Positions 18,996-28,586 of a stretch of DNA of 64,000 nt are shown here, piece by piece. The translations under genes were made by a program, and so were the position numbers. Position 1 is the first letter of the stretch. Each line of letters starts with the position of its first letter. The stretch is from Paraburkholderia sp. BCC1884 (GTDB taxonomy: Bacteria; Pseudomonadota; Gammaproteobacteria; Burkholderiales; Burkholderiaceae). The notes under the pieces were generated by a model, which worked only from the letters and a program-made list of their open reading frames with translations, made no database searches and was not told the DNA's origin. The stretch covers positions 248,001-312,000 of the forward strand of contig NZ_CAAJGL010000123.1 in NCBI RefSeq assembly GCF_900996225.1, given 5' to 3'.

Positions 18996-20495
18996 TCAAG
19001 GAGCCGTCGTATCGCCCTTGGCACTAACATTTTCGGGCACCGCGTTCACCTCGGCGCCGCCTCCGAGGTCTTTCATCAGCAAAACCCACGCGTCGACCCG
19101 CTGGGCTCGTGTCACCGCGAGATCCCGCTCCTGTTGCAACATGACTTTCTGGGCGACCAGAACGTCAAGGTACTCAGTGATGCCGCCGCGATAGCCGAGA
19201 TTGGCGAGATCGTACGAACGTTTCGACGAATGCAGCGCGGCCTCGTCCACCCGTTGCTGGGCTTGGAGCGACTCCAGCAAGGTGGCCTGCTGTGCAACGG
19301 CTTGCATGGCCGACAGGACGGTTTCGTTGTACCTCAGCACGGCGTCATCGTATTCAGCAGTCGCGACGCCATAGTTTCCGCGCCGGCGTTGCGCATCGAA
19401 AATGGGTAAGGAGCCCGCCAGGCCGACACTATGGCCAACTGCGTCACTGTTCAGGAAATTGAAAAAGCCGCCGAACGGCGTGAGCGACTGGAGCGATGCG
19501 CTCGCCACCAGGTTGATGTTCGGGTAGAAATCCGCGTGGACGGCTTCGACCTTCTTCGCCGCCGCCGCCGCCCGCCAACGTTGCGCAACCACATCCGCAC
19601 GATGGCCGATGATTTCCGCAGGCAACGAACTCGGCAAGGGTACGCCCACGTCGGGCGGCAACGCCGGCCGCTTCAACGTATCGGCAAAGCCGGGATCCGC
19701 GCCCGCGAGGTTGGCAAGTTGCAACTGGGCAATCGCGATATTGGAGCGGGTACGAAGAATGTCCGACACGCCTGACTCGTATTGCGTCCGCGCCTGGCTC
19801 GCATCGATATCGCCGCTGATACCGGCAGTGCGACGCATCTTAGCGATGTCGGCGTTGCGCCGCTCTTCGTCGTTGATCGACTGGTAGATGTCCAGAAGCA
19901 TGTACTGCAGCGCCAGCTCCGAGTAAGTCCGGGCCACGGCCACCTGAAGTTCGACCTTTGCAAACTGTTCGTCCGCCACCGCCGCCTGGACGCTGTCCAG
20001 CGCGCCTTGCTCGTTCGCGCGATTCTTTCCCCACAGATCCAGATCGTAGGACAGCGTGATCGCGGCGGAATTGTTCCAAACCGTCGTTCCGCCGGGTGGA
20101 GACGGCGTTGCATATCGTGGGAATCGCGTGCGTGCCAGCGCCGCGTCGCCATCCACGTTCGGCAGCTCATCCGCGCGAATGGCGCGAGCTTGCCAGATGG
20201 CCGCCGTGACGCGGGAGCGAACGATCGCGAGTGTCGGGCTGCCCGCCACCGCGCGCGCCATCAACCTGTCGAGTTGCGGGTCGTGCCACGCTTGCCACCA
20301 GTCGCTGGTCGGCCAGTTGGCGTCGTTGGCGGCGGCCCGCAAGGTTTTTCCCGGTTCGAGCCTGGCGGGATCGATGAAGGAAGCCTCCGGCTTGATGCCC
20401 GCACCATTGATGCAACCGCACAGCAGCGCCGACGCCACCCATGCGATGACCCACTGTCCGCGTCTGCCTGAGGGACGTTGAAGTGGCTTAATCAT
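18996..20495 (-). CDS. NodT-family outer-membrane efflux lipoprotein (TolC/OprM type)
   Basis: Outer-membrane channel of 499 aa for a tripartite efflux system. An N-terminal basic stretch and hydrophobic segment end in the lipobox LLCGC (about residues 24-28). Two OEP repeats follow, with the characteristic DWWQAWHDPQLDRLM near the N-terminus and ANLGYRGGITEYLDVLVAQ near the C-terminus. Its start overlaps the stop of the upstream FUSC gene by four bases (ATGA), so translation is probably coupled. No periplasmic adaptor (HlyD type) gene is adjacent. Confidence 0.92.
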   Translation of the reverse strand: MIKPLQRPSGRRGQWVIAWVASALLCGCINGAGIKPEASFIDPARLEPGKTLRAAANDANWPTSDWWQAWHDPQLDRLMARAVAGSPTLAIVRSRVTAAIWQARAIRADELPNVDGDAALARTRFPRYATPSPPGGTTVWNNSAAITLSYDLDLWGKNRANEQGALDSVQAAVADEQFAKVELQVAVARTYSELALQYMLLDIYQSINDEERRNADIAKMRRTAGISGDIDASQARTQYESGVSDILRTRSNIAIAQLQLANLAGADPGFADTLKRPALPPDVGVPLPSSLPAEIIGHRADVVAQRWRAAAAAKKVEAVHADFYPNINLVASASLQSLTPFGGFFNFLNSDAVGHSVGLAGSLPIFDAQRRRGNYGVATAEYDDAVLRYNETVLSAMQAVAQQATLLESLQAQQRVDEAALHSSKRSYDLANLGYRGGITEYLDVLVAQKVMLQQERDLAVTRAQRVDAWVLLMKDLGGGAEVNAVPENVSAKGDTTAP

Positions 20496-22645
20496 GGCGT
20501 GACCGCGTTCTCTGTCGATACAGCGGGCAACCGGTCTTGCAACGCCGCCAGCGTCGAATAGAGGCGCGCGCGCATCTGGAATATGGTTCGGCTGTCGTTC
20601 AACGGCAGTTGCTCGCTACGCGTTCTGAGAATGCTTAAACTCTGCTGGGTCGCATCGAGCGCCGCCTGAATGTTGGCAGCGTCCGCGTTCTGCGCGACGG
20701 TCTCCATGGCCTTGAGCCAGATGCGCCGCATGTCGCCCCATGCCTGGGGTAATGCGTCCGATTGCGACGCGCACAGCGATCGCATCTGTATCAGGGTGCT
20801 GGCGATCCAGAGTTGGCCAAATGCCCATTCCGTAGTCTGCTCGCGATAGGCCGTCGTCACGTTGGGAACGGTCACGATATGCACGATCAGATCGCGGATC
20901 GTCACGCCCATCTGTTCTGAGTCTTCGGAGTCGATATCGCCGCTCGCCGCGTCTTCCAGAAGTTCATGAATACGCGCCGTGTATTGTCTTGCCAGCAACT
21001 CGCCTTCCCGCGGGATGACCAGAGAGAACGCCACAGCCGACACCGCAATGCCGATGAGCAAAGCAAAGCTGCGATCCAGCAGATACGGCGGGTCGTAAAC
21101 CGCGACGTTCGTCGGGCTCAGCACGTAGCCGAAATACACGTTGAAAATGGCGCCCAGACCCGTGTATTTTGGGAAACTGTTGATATAGGTCCCGAAAAAT
21201 ATGACGATGCCGATGCATATCGCGAAGAGCGAGATGTCACCCAATCTCGGCATCACGAAGAAGTTGAGGCCGCAACCGATGAGCATCGCGAAGAAACATC
21301 CCGTGACGGCTTGCCAACTCGATTTTACGGGGGTGGGGGTGATCGAAAAAAAGCCGCTCGTAATGCCCGCAGAGACGACCGCGTTGTAACCGTTCGTCCA
21401 TCCAGAAGCAATCCAGACAGCGCCGACGATTCCCACTGCCGTCGTGGCGCGCAGGCCGGACAGAATCGCCGCCGTGCCGCTTGCCCGGATCGGCGCACTG
21501 CGCATGAACGCGATGGCCTGCACGATCGGCTGGGTGAAATGCACTGTCGGCGGCTCCAGAACGACCATGCAGGCGTCGCAGAATTGCCGAAGCGATGAAA
21601 CGGCCACGAACACCTCGGCCCCCACCGTTTCAAGGATGCGGGCGTTCGCTGCGTCGTGCGACTCCTCGTCGAGCACCTGATGGTCCACGTAGACCGGTAA
21701 CGCTTCTTCCAGAATGCGCAGCCGGCTATGCAGATGTTCCAGACCACCCTGCGTTTGTAAAGCGTCTGGATCCACGTCCGCCGTCACTGCCACCAGCTTG
21801 CCGAAGAGCTCGTCGATCTTCCCTCGTATTTTTATGTCGACACCCGTGGTGTGTTGCCTTGCGCGATAGACCGCATGAATGCGCGTAATGACATCCAGGA
21901 ACGTTCGATCGAGCGTCAGCAGCGAATCGTTGCGCAAGCGCATCTCCGGTTCCTCGAACACGGCAGCGGTACGCAAGGCCTCAATCGATACGCTTTCCTG
22001 AATGAGCTTCATGTAGCTCTCGATCTGTTCGTTCGAGGGCTCGCCCTGGGCCGCTTCGCGGAGCGCCGGCAACAGCGCCGCCAGCGCCGAGTCGCGCCAC
22101 TTCACCAACGCCGGCACGACTTTTTGCGGGAACACGAGCGCACTGACCAGGCTGCCAGTGGCGACCCCAATGACGACTTCGCTCACGACGTAAATGATAT
22201 TGGTCGTGACATCGTAAGGATTTGGCCATTCGGGCACGGTCGTGATGCAGGCGACGTATCCCGAAAGCACGAATCCATAAGACTGGAAATTCTTGTAGTA
22301 AGACGAGCCGGCAACGCAGAAGCCGACCCACACCGACAAGCCGGCGAGGAACAAAACCGGTTGCTGTGCAAAATTACTGATGAGCAGGAATCCAACAATG
22401 CTTCCGCAGCAGAAGCCCAGCACACGATAGAACGCACGGCCAATCGTCATGCCGCTTTGCTGGGGGATCATCACGATGGCTGCGGAAACCATCGCCGTAC
22501 CCGGCGTACGCAATTCAAGCCGCATGCAGATCAACATGCTGACGATCACCGCCAGGGCGGTCTTGAACGCGTGAAGGACGCGCGGATATTCGTCTTTGCG
22601 ATAGACAACCAGTTCTTTACGGAGATCATCCAGGATCGCAATCAT
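20492..22645 (-). CDS. FUSC-family inner-membrane transporter (aromatic acid/fusaric acid exporter type, AaeB-like)
   Basis: Integral membrane protein of 717 aa with two groups of hydrophobic helices (about 25-170 and 390-535), each followed by a soluble helical domain. This is the arrangement of AaeB/FusC exporters. N-terminal signatures include LRTPGTAMVSAAIVMIPQQSGMTIGRAFYR. The start at 22645 (MIAILDDLRKELVVYRKDEYPR) is the likely one, although the frame stays open upstream. It forms a two-gene operon with the NodT lipoprotein. The usual neighbours DUF1656 and HlyD-type adaptor are absent. Substrate unknown; hydroxylated aromatics or fusaric-acid-like toxins are typical of the family. Confidence 0.88.
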   Translation of the reverse strand: MIAILDDLRKELVVYRKDEYPRVLHAFKTALAVIVSMLICMRLELRTPGTAMVSAAIVMIPQQSGMTIGRAFYRVLGFCCGSIVGFLLISNFAQQPVLFLAGLSVWVGFCVAGSSYYKNFQSYGFVLSGYVACITTVPEWPNPYDVTTNIIYVVSEVVIGVATGSLVSALVFPQKVVPALVKWRDSALAALLPALREAAQGEPSNEQIESYMKLIQESVSIEALRTAAVFEEPEMRLRNDSLLTLDRTFLDVITRIHAVYRARQHTTGVDIKIRGKIDELFGKLVAVTADVDPDALQTQGGLEHLHSRLRILEEALPVYVDHQVLDEESHDAANARILETVGAEVFVAVSSLRQFCDACMVVLEPPTVHFTQPIVQAIAFMRSAPIRASGTAAILSGLRATTAVGIVGAVWIASGWTNGYNAVVSAGITSGFFSITPTPVKSSWQAVTGCFFAMLIGCGLNFFVMPRLGDISLFAICIGIVIFFGTYINSFPKYTGLGAIFNVYFGYVLSPTNVAVYDPPYLLDRSFALLIGIAVSAVAFSLVIPREGELLARQYTARIHELLEDAASGDIDSEDSEQMGVTIRDLIVHIVTVPNVTTAYREQTTEWAFGQLWIASTLIQMRSLCASQSDALPQAWGDMRRIWLKAMETVAQNADAANIQAALDATQQSLSILRTRSEQLPLNDSRTIFQMRARLYSTLAALQDRLPAVSTENAVTP

Positions 22646-23412
22646 GTCCACTCGACCTCGATCATCCACTGTTCGCAAGGGTTGCCGTTATGGTTCGTTT
22701 GCCTGATCGACCCGCACTCATCTTACAGAGAACACGATCGGCGCTCTTTCGACAACGCATGGTAAATTGCGGGCGCAAATGATTTCGCGCGCACGTGCGA
22801 TCACGAAAGACGGCGTGAGCCGCCGGCAAGACAATACGCGGGCGGGCCAGTCCCACACGACGTCCGGCAGGTACAAACGAGACCAGTCATATCAACCCAC
22901 CTCTGGCACCCCACATGGATTCTTTCCGCTCGCGCATGGTCTGTAACGAAGTCCATGTGGCGCCGAATTCATTCCGTTTCTATCGCACACGCCTGCATCG
23001 GCTTTCCGCTGTTTTGTAATCACCGCCGCACGCGCGAACGGGCTTTGCTACCCTGTTCCAGGGACGATAGGGGTAAGTTCGCAAAACGGTCTGTTGCTTC
23101 AGTCAACAATCGACCGCCAAAGCGAGCGACAGTACGGCATGGACGGGGAAGAAGTGCGTACGTTGCAACATCCGGTGATTCAACGCTCTAACTCTCGACG
23201 ATCGGCGTAAACTCAAGCCATTCCGAGTCGACCGCACGTTCAAAAAAACGTGTGGAGCAAAAATGATCGAAGCTAACAATTGGACGAGGCAATCAAATTT
23301 GCGCCTCCGATGCGATTGGCACGACGGTGGGTACTTTTTTGAAGTGCCGCGCAGATAAGTGGTCACGCAGGCATTGCGCTAGCTGATTGTCAAACACCTG
23401 GGAAACGGCACC
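22646..23412. other. Intergenic region between divergent FUSC operon and GAF histidine kinase
   Basis: 767 bases separate divergently transcribed genes. I recognise no gene. A 9-bp hairpin (23232-23240 with 23247-23255, loop CAAAAA) lies about 160 bases before the kinase start. It could be a leader structure or a minus-strand terminator. Promoters for both flanking genes must lie here. Confidence 0.4.
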
Positions 23413-24690
23413 ATGTCGAGTCATCAAGAAGAGGCTAACAATAAGGTTCCCGTTACCTTCTCGAAGGCGTTGTCGCGTGAGGTCGTAATCGATTGTGTGA
23501 TCGAGACAATCATGCGGATGATGCTGTTGAGCGCAGGCGCGACGGCTGGGCAATTGATGCTCTCGGAGTCGGGCCGGCTTCGCGTACTGGCGCGCGCAGA
23601 ATCGAAACCGGACATCGCGGTAGCGTTCGGGGCCGCCATCCAGGGGGCGCCGTTTGTTTCCACGATCACGCAGGCGGTCGCGCGTTCCGGTCACGCGGTG
23701 ACACTCGACACGGCGGCCGAAGCCGCTCAAATGTTCGCCTCACCCGAGCCTTGCAACCCTCTTCCGAGTTCGGTGTTCTGTCTTCCCCTGCTTATCAAGC
23801 ACCGTCTCGTTGCGGTCCTATATCTGGAAAACGATCACACCGAAAAGGCATTCCCGGCAGACAAACGCGCGCCGATCGAACTACTCGCCTCGCAAATGGC
23901 GCTGGCGATTGAAAACGCGTGCTTGAGCCAAATACTTCATGATGAAGATCGGCAACGCTACGTGACTGAAAGGCAGTCGAGCGACCTTCAGTTCGAGTTG
24001 ACCCAGGCATCCAGGATCACGGCAATCGGCGAACTCGTTTCATCGATCATCCATGAAATGAGCCAACCCCTGAGTGCGATCGATGCGTCGTCAGGTGCTG
24101 CGCTTAGATGGCTGCAGCGCGACGCGCCGGACGTCGACGAAGCGACGGTCAGTCTCGAGAAAGTTCGAACCTGCACCGTGCGGGCAAAAGCGATCATCGA
24201 CCGCCTTCGAGAATTGAACCGGCAATCGCAGATCCCGTTCAAGTCTTTCGACATCAATGCGGCTGTTCGTGAAGTGATTTTGGTGTCGCGTGCACGCATC
24301 GATAAACTGGGCGTCAACATCGCCTACGAGGACGCAAGCGTTGAGCACCCCGTATTCGGGAACCGCGTGCAGGTCCAACAGGTTATCGAAAATCTTATCG
24401 CTAACGCACTCGAAGCGATGGCCGACACCACCGACCGTGCGCGCGTCATTCAGATCTCGTCCGCCCATTCGGACTCCGGCGTCGTCATCTCTGTCTCGGA
24501 CTCGGGTCCCGGCATCGCACCCGGCTGGGAGGACAGCGTATTCCGGCCTTTTACCACCACGAAACCCCAGGCCATGGGAATGGGATTGTCGATCTGCAAA
24601 CGCATCGTCGAGGCGCACGGGGGCACCATGTGGATCGAAAAAATCGATCCACATGGATTACGCTTTTCGTTCACATTGGAAGCAACTTAA
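23413..24690 (+). CDS. GAF-domain sensor histidine kinase
   Basis: Soluble histidine kinase of 425 aa without membrane segments: GAF at about 15-175, HisKA with SIIHEMSQP (H214), then HATPase with N box (IENLIANALEAM), SDSGPGIAP and GMGMGLSICKR. It closely parallels the C-terminal third of the two giant kinases in this window (shared patterns ALSREVVIDCVI, VLYLEN, LLASQMALAIENA and the H box), so it looks like a detached module of the same family. The start has GGAAA upstream. It is convergent with a FixJ-like response regulator 57 bases away, a plausible partner. Confidence 0.9.
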   Translation: MSSHQEEANNKVPVTFSKALSREVVIDCVIETIMRMMLLSAGATAGQLMLSESGRLRVLARAESKPDIAVAFGAAIQGAPFVSTITQAVARSGHAVTLDTAAEAAQMFASPEPCNPLPSSVFCLPLLIKHRLVAVLYLENDHTEKAFPADKRAPIELLASQMALAIENACLSQILHDEDRQRYVTERQSSDLQFELTQASRITAIGELVSSIIHEMSQPLSAIDASSGAALRWLQRDAPDVDEATVSLEKVRTCTVRAKAIIDRLRELNRQSQIPFKSFDINAAVREVILVSRARIDKLGVNIAYEDASVEHPVFGNRVQVQQVIENLIANALEAMADTTDRARVIQISSAHSDSGVVISVSDSGPGIAPGWEDSVFRPFTTTKPQAMGMGLSICKRIVEAHGGTMWIEKIDPHGLRFSFTLEAT

Positions 24691-24691
24691 A

Positions 24692-24711
24692 AAGAATCGG
24701 CAACGGTTCTT
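24692..24711. terminator. Hairpin between convergent kinase and response-regulator genes
   Basis: An 8-bp stem (24692-24699 with 24704-24711, one G-T pair) closed by a GCAA tetraloop sits just after the kinase stop. A-rich sequence precedes it, giving a T-rich tail on the minus strand. It could stop transcription from either side. Confidence 0.45.
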
Positions 24712-24747
24712 AACCAGAAAGATAACGACCATCACGTAAGCCGGCGC

Positions 24748-25395
24748 TCACCACCCCAGTAGCTTTGTTTTCTGAACGAACTCGGCCAGTGTTTCCACTC
24801 CGAGGCGTTTCATGCCTTCACCCCGATATATTTTCACTGTGATTTCGCTTACGCCCAATTCATCCGCGATCTGTTGCACGAGCATACCGTTCGCGACTTG
24901 ATGCATAACCTGCTTTTGCCGTGGCGTAAGTTCGAGCCAGCGCTTCTGGAAATCCTGAAGCGCCGACGCGTCGGCCAATCGCGTTCGGTCCTGGTCGACT
25001 GCTTCCGCGATCGCGTCGAGCACGTCCTGATCGCGTAGTGGCTTGGTCAGAAAATCGACTGCACCGGCTTTCATTGCTTTCACAGTCATGACGATGTCGC
25101 CATGTCCCGTGATGAAGATGACCGGATGGGAAATTCCGTGCCGCGACAGTTCCTGTTGCACCATGAGACCACTCAGGCCTTTCAGGCGAACGTCGAGCAC
25201 GATGCATGCGGGCCCTTCCCGGACGGGACCATCCTTCAAGGCATCGATTAGCGCTTCACCGTGAGAAAACACGTTCGCGTTCAGACCCGCTGACTTCAAC
25301 AGTTGGTGTAGCGAGTCGCGCACATCTTCATCATCGTCCACGACGAAAACTGTCGGCACCTCAGTGCTTCGCAGTCCAGTAAGTTTGCCGCTCAC
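24748..25395 (-). CDS. FixJ/NarL-type response regulator
   Basis: Two-component regulator of 215 aa. The receiver domain has VVDDDEDVRDSL at 18-29, phospho-acceptor D68 (IVLDVRL), FITGHGD and the conserved Lys in FLTKPL. The LuxR-type HTH (LTPRQKQVMHQVANGMLVQQIADELGVSEITVKIYRG) covers about 150-210. The receiver pattern (DVRLKGLSGLMVQQEL) is that of FixJ/TodT/StyR proteins. The start is GTG with AGGAT upstream. It is tandem with a second FixJ-like regulator and convergent with the GAF kinase, which is the likeliest phosphodonor. Confidence 0.93.
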   Translation of the reverse strand: MSGKLTGLRSTEVPTVFVVDDDEDVRDSLHQLLKSAGLNANVFSHGEALIDALKDGPVREGPACIVLDVRLKGLSGLMVQQELSRHGISHPVIFITGHGDIVMTVKAMKAGAVDFLTKPLRDQDVLDAIAEAVDQDRTRLADASALQDFQKRWLELTPRQKQVMHQVANGMLVQQIADELGVSEITVKIYRGEGMKRLGVETLAEFVQKTKLLGW

Positions 25396-25731
25396 CGTTC
25401 TATCCTGTGTAAGGGATCACTTGTACTATAGGTGCGCGCCGTTGCTATGGCTAATTTGTTTAGCATACAGCGGCATGGTGAAAAACAGGTGAAGGATTTA
25501 ATCTGACCAATCCATCCCGCTCACCTGTGAGGACTATTTTCTTCGTAGGATATAAGGCGGCTTGCGGGAGTTCGACGAAGCTTGCATCGTCGCTTTTCAA
25601 ATAGCGGGATCTTTGAAAGATAATGGAAGACAGCAGGCGGCGCTTCTATTTTCAATAATCACAGATCGATAATTCGTACGATGCTTTCGGCAGTCCCTGC
25701 CTCCCCGTCTCGGGCGTCATCCGGCATCCGG
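25396..25731. promoter_or_regulatory. Intergenic region between two FixJ-like regulators
   Basis: 336 bases without a recognisable gene. It should carry the promoter for the downstream minus-strand regulator. A possible -10 (TATAGT on the minus strand, near 25425-25430) is visible, with no clear -35 and no strong palindrome. Confidence 0.3.
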
Positions 25732-26409
25732 CTATGGACGCCGCGTCGAAGCGCGCGGTTTGACGTCGAGTACCTGCGCCTGACGCACCAGTTCGACCAC
25801 CGAGCGCGCAGCCATCTTGCGCATGACCTGGCCGCGATGAAGCTTGATGGTGATTTCGCTTACGTGCATTTCGTCAGCGATCTGTTTGTTCAACAGCCCG
25901 GCCAAAACGAACTCCAGTACGTCGCGCTCCTTGGGCGTCAGCGATCCATACCGGCTGCGCAGATCGGCGGTAGACGATTCGAACGATAATCGCTCGGCGT
26001 CTCGCCGCAGCGCCTGGGTGACCGCATCGAGCATGTCCTGCTCGCGGAACGGCTTGGAGAAGAAATCCATTGCACCCGCCTTCATGGCCTTCACCGACAT
26101 CTCGACGTCGGGATAGCCGGTGATGAAGAGGATCGGGATGTGCGGCGCAATTTTCACGATCGCCTGCTGGAACGCGAGCCCGTTTTCGCCGCGCAGCCTC
26201 ACATCGAGGATCAGGCAGCTTGGGATGTTGTCCCGTTTGGAATCGACGAACTCGAGCGGCGAACTGAAGACCTCCACGCGGTGCCCCACCGAGCGCAGAA
26301 GGCTGCCGAGGGACTGTCTTACGTCTTCGTCATCGTCGACGATGTAGACCACCGAGGCCAACAGTGCGCCGTCGCTACTGCCGGGCGCCAAACTCATCGT
26401 AGTTGTCAT
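25732..26409 (-). CDS. FixJ/NarL-type response regulator (second copy)
   Basis: Response regulator of 225 aa from ATG 26409 (MTTTMSLAPG), chosen over upstream starts because GAGGGGA lies about 6 bases before it. The receiver has YIVDDDEDVRQSL, D69 (LILDVRL), FITGYPDVEMSVKAMKAGAMDFFSKPF. The LuxR-type HTH reads LTPKERDVLEFVLAGLLNKQIADEMHVSEITIKLHRG. The DVRLRGENGLAFQQA stretch marks it as a paralogue of the regulator at 24748-25395. It is divergent from the single-receiver gene at 26715. No kinase is directly adjacent; the giant or stand-alone kinases nearby are candidates. Confidence 0.92.
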   Translation of the reverse strand: MTTTMSLAPGSSDGALLASVVYIVDDDEDVRQSLGSLLRSVGHRVEVFSSPLEFVDSKRDNIPSCLILDVRLRGENGLAFQQAIVKIAPHIPILFITGYPDVEMSVKAMKAGAMDFFSKPFREQDMLDAVTQALRRDAERLSFESSTADLRSRYGSLTPKERDVLEFVLAGLLNKQIADEMHVSEITIKLHRGQVMRKMAARSVVELVRQAQVLDVKPRASTRRP

Positions 26410-26714
26410 CCGACTTCCCCTCAGCCAGGTCATGGTCGTAGGAGCGGCCCGAGCCCTGCTCGGCGCGCTCCTGGGCAGGTTCGCCATACGAACATACCAG
26501 TTAAATAACGGACGGCGCCCCTATCGCATGCGTTGCGGTGACGCTCAGGGTGTCAGTCTACTTTTCGTCCTGCCGGTTCGAATAGACTCTGGGGCTATTT
26601 TTATACCATTGTATGGTTATCGCCGCACACCCGACTGGTTATTCTGAGTAAAAGGTATCAAACAGCCCGCACTGCAATCGTGGGTTCACTTGTGGAGTCC
26701 AGCCAAGGAATCGC
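26410..26714. promoter_or_regulatory. Divergent intergenic region between regulator and lone receiver
   Basis: 305 bases between divergently transcribed genes. A short inverted repeat, ACCAT-TGT-ATGGT (26605-26617), inside an AT-rich patch lies about 100 bases before the receiver start, a candidate site for one of the FixJ-like regulators. No gene was recognised. Confidence 0.35.
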
Positions 26715-27086
26715 GTGACCTCTGTCGCTCTTGTTTCCATAGTAGACGACGACGAATCGGTTCGGAAGGCATTGGAAAATCTCATTCGATCCATGGGATG
26801 GGAAGTCTTATCCTTCGAATCCGCCGAGGCGTTTCTCGACTCAGGCGCCGCGCGTCGAACGCGGTGCCTCATCTCGGACGTCACGATGCCAGGCCTGTCC
26901 GGCATCGAAATGCACGCGCAGTTGATCTCGCAGGGCTGGGCGCCTCCGACGATTTTCATCACGGGTTATCCAACGGCGCAGGACAAAGCCGTGGCGCTGG
27001 CAAACGGCGCGCTGGCCTATGTCGAGAAGCCGATTGATTCGAACGTGATATTGGCGACCGTCCAGAACGTGATCGGCACATCCTGA
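26715..27086 (+). CDS. Single-domain response regulator (receiver only)
   Basis: A 123-aa stand-alone receiver: SIVDDDESVRKAL at 8-20, phospho-acceptor D55 (LISDVTMPG), Thr in FITGYP and the Lys in YVEKPI. There is no output domain. Such proteins act as phosphate sinks, phosphorelay intermediates or diffusible partners (CheY/Spo0F style). The start is GTG at 26715 with AAGGA a few bases upstream. Its sequence is of the FixJ receiver class, so it may compete with the two neighbouring FixJ-like regulators for the same kinase. Confidence 0.9.
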   Translation: MTSVALVSIVDDDESVRKALENLIRSMGWEVLSFESAEAFLDSGAARRTRCLISDVTMPGLSGIEMHAQLISQGWAPPTIFITGYPTAQDKAVALANGALAYVEKPIDSNVILATVQNVIGTS

Positions 27087-27273
27087 GTTGCAAGCCGTAT
27101 TCTGCGAGCACTCAGTTAAATGACACGGCCGGCCTGCAGAGGGCCGGTCCGTGTCACCCGTCTGGAAAAAGTGCGAGGCGACGGGGTGGCGGTTCGACGC
27201 TGCGCGCTGCCGCCGATCCGGAAAGGCTTCCGTTCAGTTAGCGCTAACCACGCCACCCCATGCGAGGAAAACC

Positions 27274-28293
27274 TTATCGTCGCAGACCGTGAGCCGTCGT
27301 CATCTGACTCGCGCCGTGCTTGGCGCGCCAGCGGTGCGGCGTATCGTCGACATGGTGACGGAACACTGTCGTGAAGTGAGCTTGCGTGCGAAAACCGACA
27401 CTGAACGCGATATCGGCTACGGTCGATCGCGTCGTGGCAAGCAGCGTCTGAGCATGCTCGATTCGCCGCCGTAGGATGAACGTATGCGGCGAAATGCCAG
27501 TGGCCGCGCGAAACCGCGCCGCGAAATGCATTGGCGACAAACCAACGGCCGCACCCAGTTCTGCGAGACTCAGGCTTCGGTCGATTCGCTGGTCGATGAA
27601 TTCAATCGCGATCTTCACCCGCCATGCTTCCAGCGGCGAAACCGACGGAATGCGCGCGGGCTTGGCCGACGCACGAGCGACAATGATCTCCAGCAATCGG
27701 GCGAGCATGGATAGCACAATGCCGTCCGCGTACATCGAACTCGTCGATGCCCGACCATGAAGAGCGCGCAACAACGTGCCGGTGAGTTTGATGACAACCG
27801 AGTCGCGCACATGGAGGGGGCCGGCCACCAGATTCGAGCTCGTGGCCGACACGTCCTCATCGTCGAGCCATTCCGTCAACCAGCGCGACGGTACATGGAC
27901 GTGCAAAAAGTCGGTGGGCGTTTGAAAGGCGCCGCTCAGTTCAATGCCAGGTGGAATGACCAGAATCGCGCCCCGGTCGATAACGCCATCGTGGAACGGC
28001 GAGCCTCCCGCCGACAGCGTCAGAATCGATTGACGCAGGCACAGCGCGACCAATATTTCCGGCTGCTGGACGTAGGTGTTCCAGGCCTTCGGGGTTTCGC
28101 TGGTCCATCGCGACACTTCGAACCATTTGGGCGCAGCGCCCGGCGCATCGTGGTGTCGCAGTTTTGCATCCAGCGAGGGGCTTCCCTCCTCATGGCCAAA
28201 CCCAGCGGGCGAGTCTTGCGAGAGTGCCGCGGACAAACACGAAGCGACATCTGCCGACCCGGCAAATCGATCAATGACAGGTGATTCGTGCAT
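27274..28293 (-). CDS. AraC-family transcriptional regulator with N-terminal cupin-type domain
   Basis: DNA-binding regulator of 339 aa. The N-terminal part (about 60-200) resembles the AraC ligand-binding cupin fold. The C-terminal two-HTH domain (about 235-335) begins VKIAIEFIDQRIDRSLSLAELGAAVGLSPMHFAARFRAATG and ends with VADIAFSVGFRTQAHFTTVFRHHVDDTPHRWR. ATG 28293 is preceded by GAGGAAAGG. The adjacent genes (lone receiver and a winged-helix regulator) give no clear target. A 14-bp perfect palindrome lies about 230 bases upstream. Confidence 0.9.
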   Translation of the reverse strand: MHESPVIDRFAGSADVASCLSAALSQDSPAGFGHEEGSPSLDAKLRHHDAPGAAPKWFEVSRWTSETPKAWNTYVQQPEILVALCLRQSILTLSAGGSPFHDGVIDRGAILVIPPGIELSGAFQTPTDFLHVHVPSRWLTEWLDDEDVSATSSNLVAGPLHVRDSVVIKLTGTLLRALHGRASTSSMYADGIVLSMLARLLEIIVARASAKPARIPSVSPLEAWRVKIAIEFIDQRIDRSLSLAELGAAVGLSPMHFAARFRAATGISPHTFILRRRIEHAQTLLATTRSTVADIAFSVGFRTQAHFTTVFRHHVDDTPHRWRAKHGASQMTTAHGLRR

Positions 28294-28518
28294 GGACCTT
28301 TCCTCAGTTTTCGCTCTTGGCCCTACGCTAGTGAGGGCATGGAACCTCGCGCGCATGTTCCGGACATGCAGGCAAAACGCGAGAGTGTCCGTTCAAGATA
28401 TCGCCCGCTGGGTAGCGCTGATAGTCTACGGCGGTATGGAGCAACGCAGCATAACCCGCTGCGTACTAAACCAAGGTATAGGCAAAAGCAGTTAGTGATG
28501 TTGCCAATCCAGTGGTTT

Positions 28519-28532
28519 GTGCATGCATGCAC
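28519..28532. promoter_or_regulatory. 14-bp perfect palindrome upstream of the AraC-family gene
   Basis: GTGCATGCATGCAC is a perfect 14-base palindrome in the 293-base gap between the AraC-family start and the end of the winged-helix regulator gene. It could be an operator, but there is only one copy and no direct evidence. Confidence 0.25.
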
Positions 28533-28586
28533 CGGAATGGCACGCGCTCCAGCCGAAAGTATGGACGCTCTCCGGCGCGGCGGATT

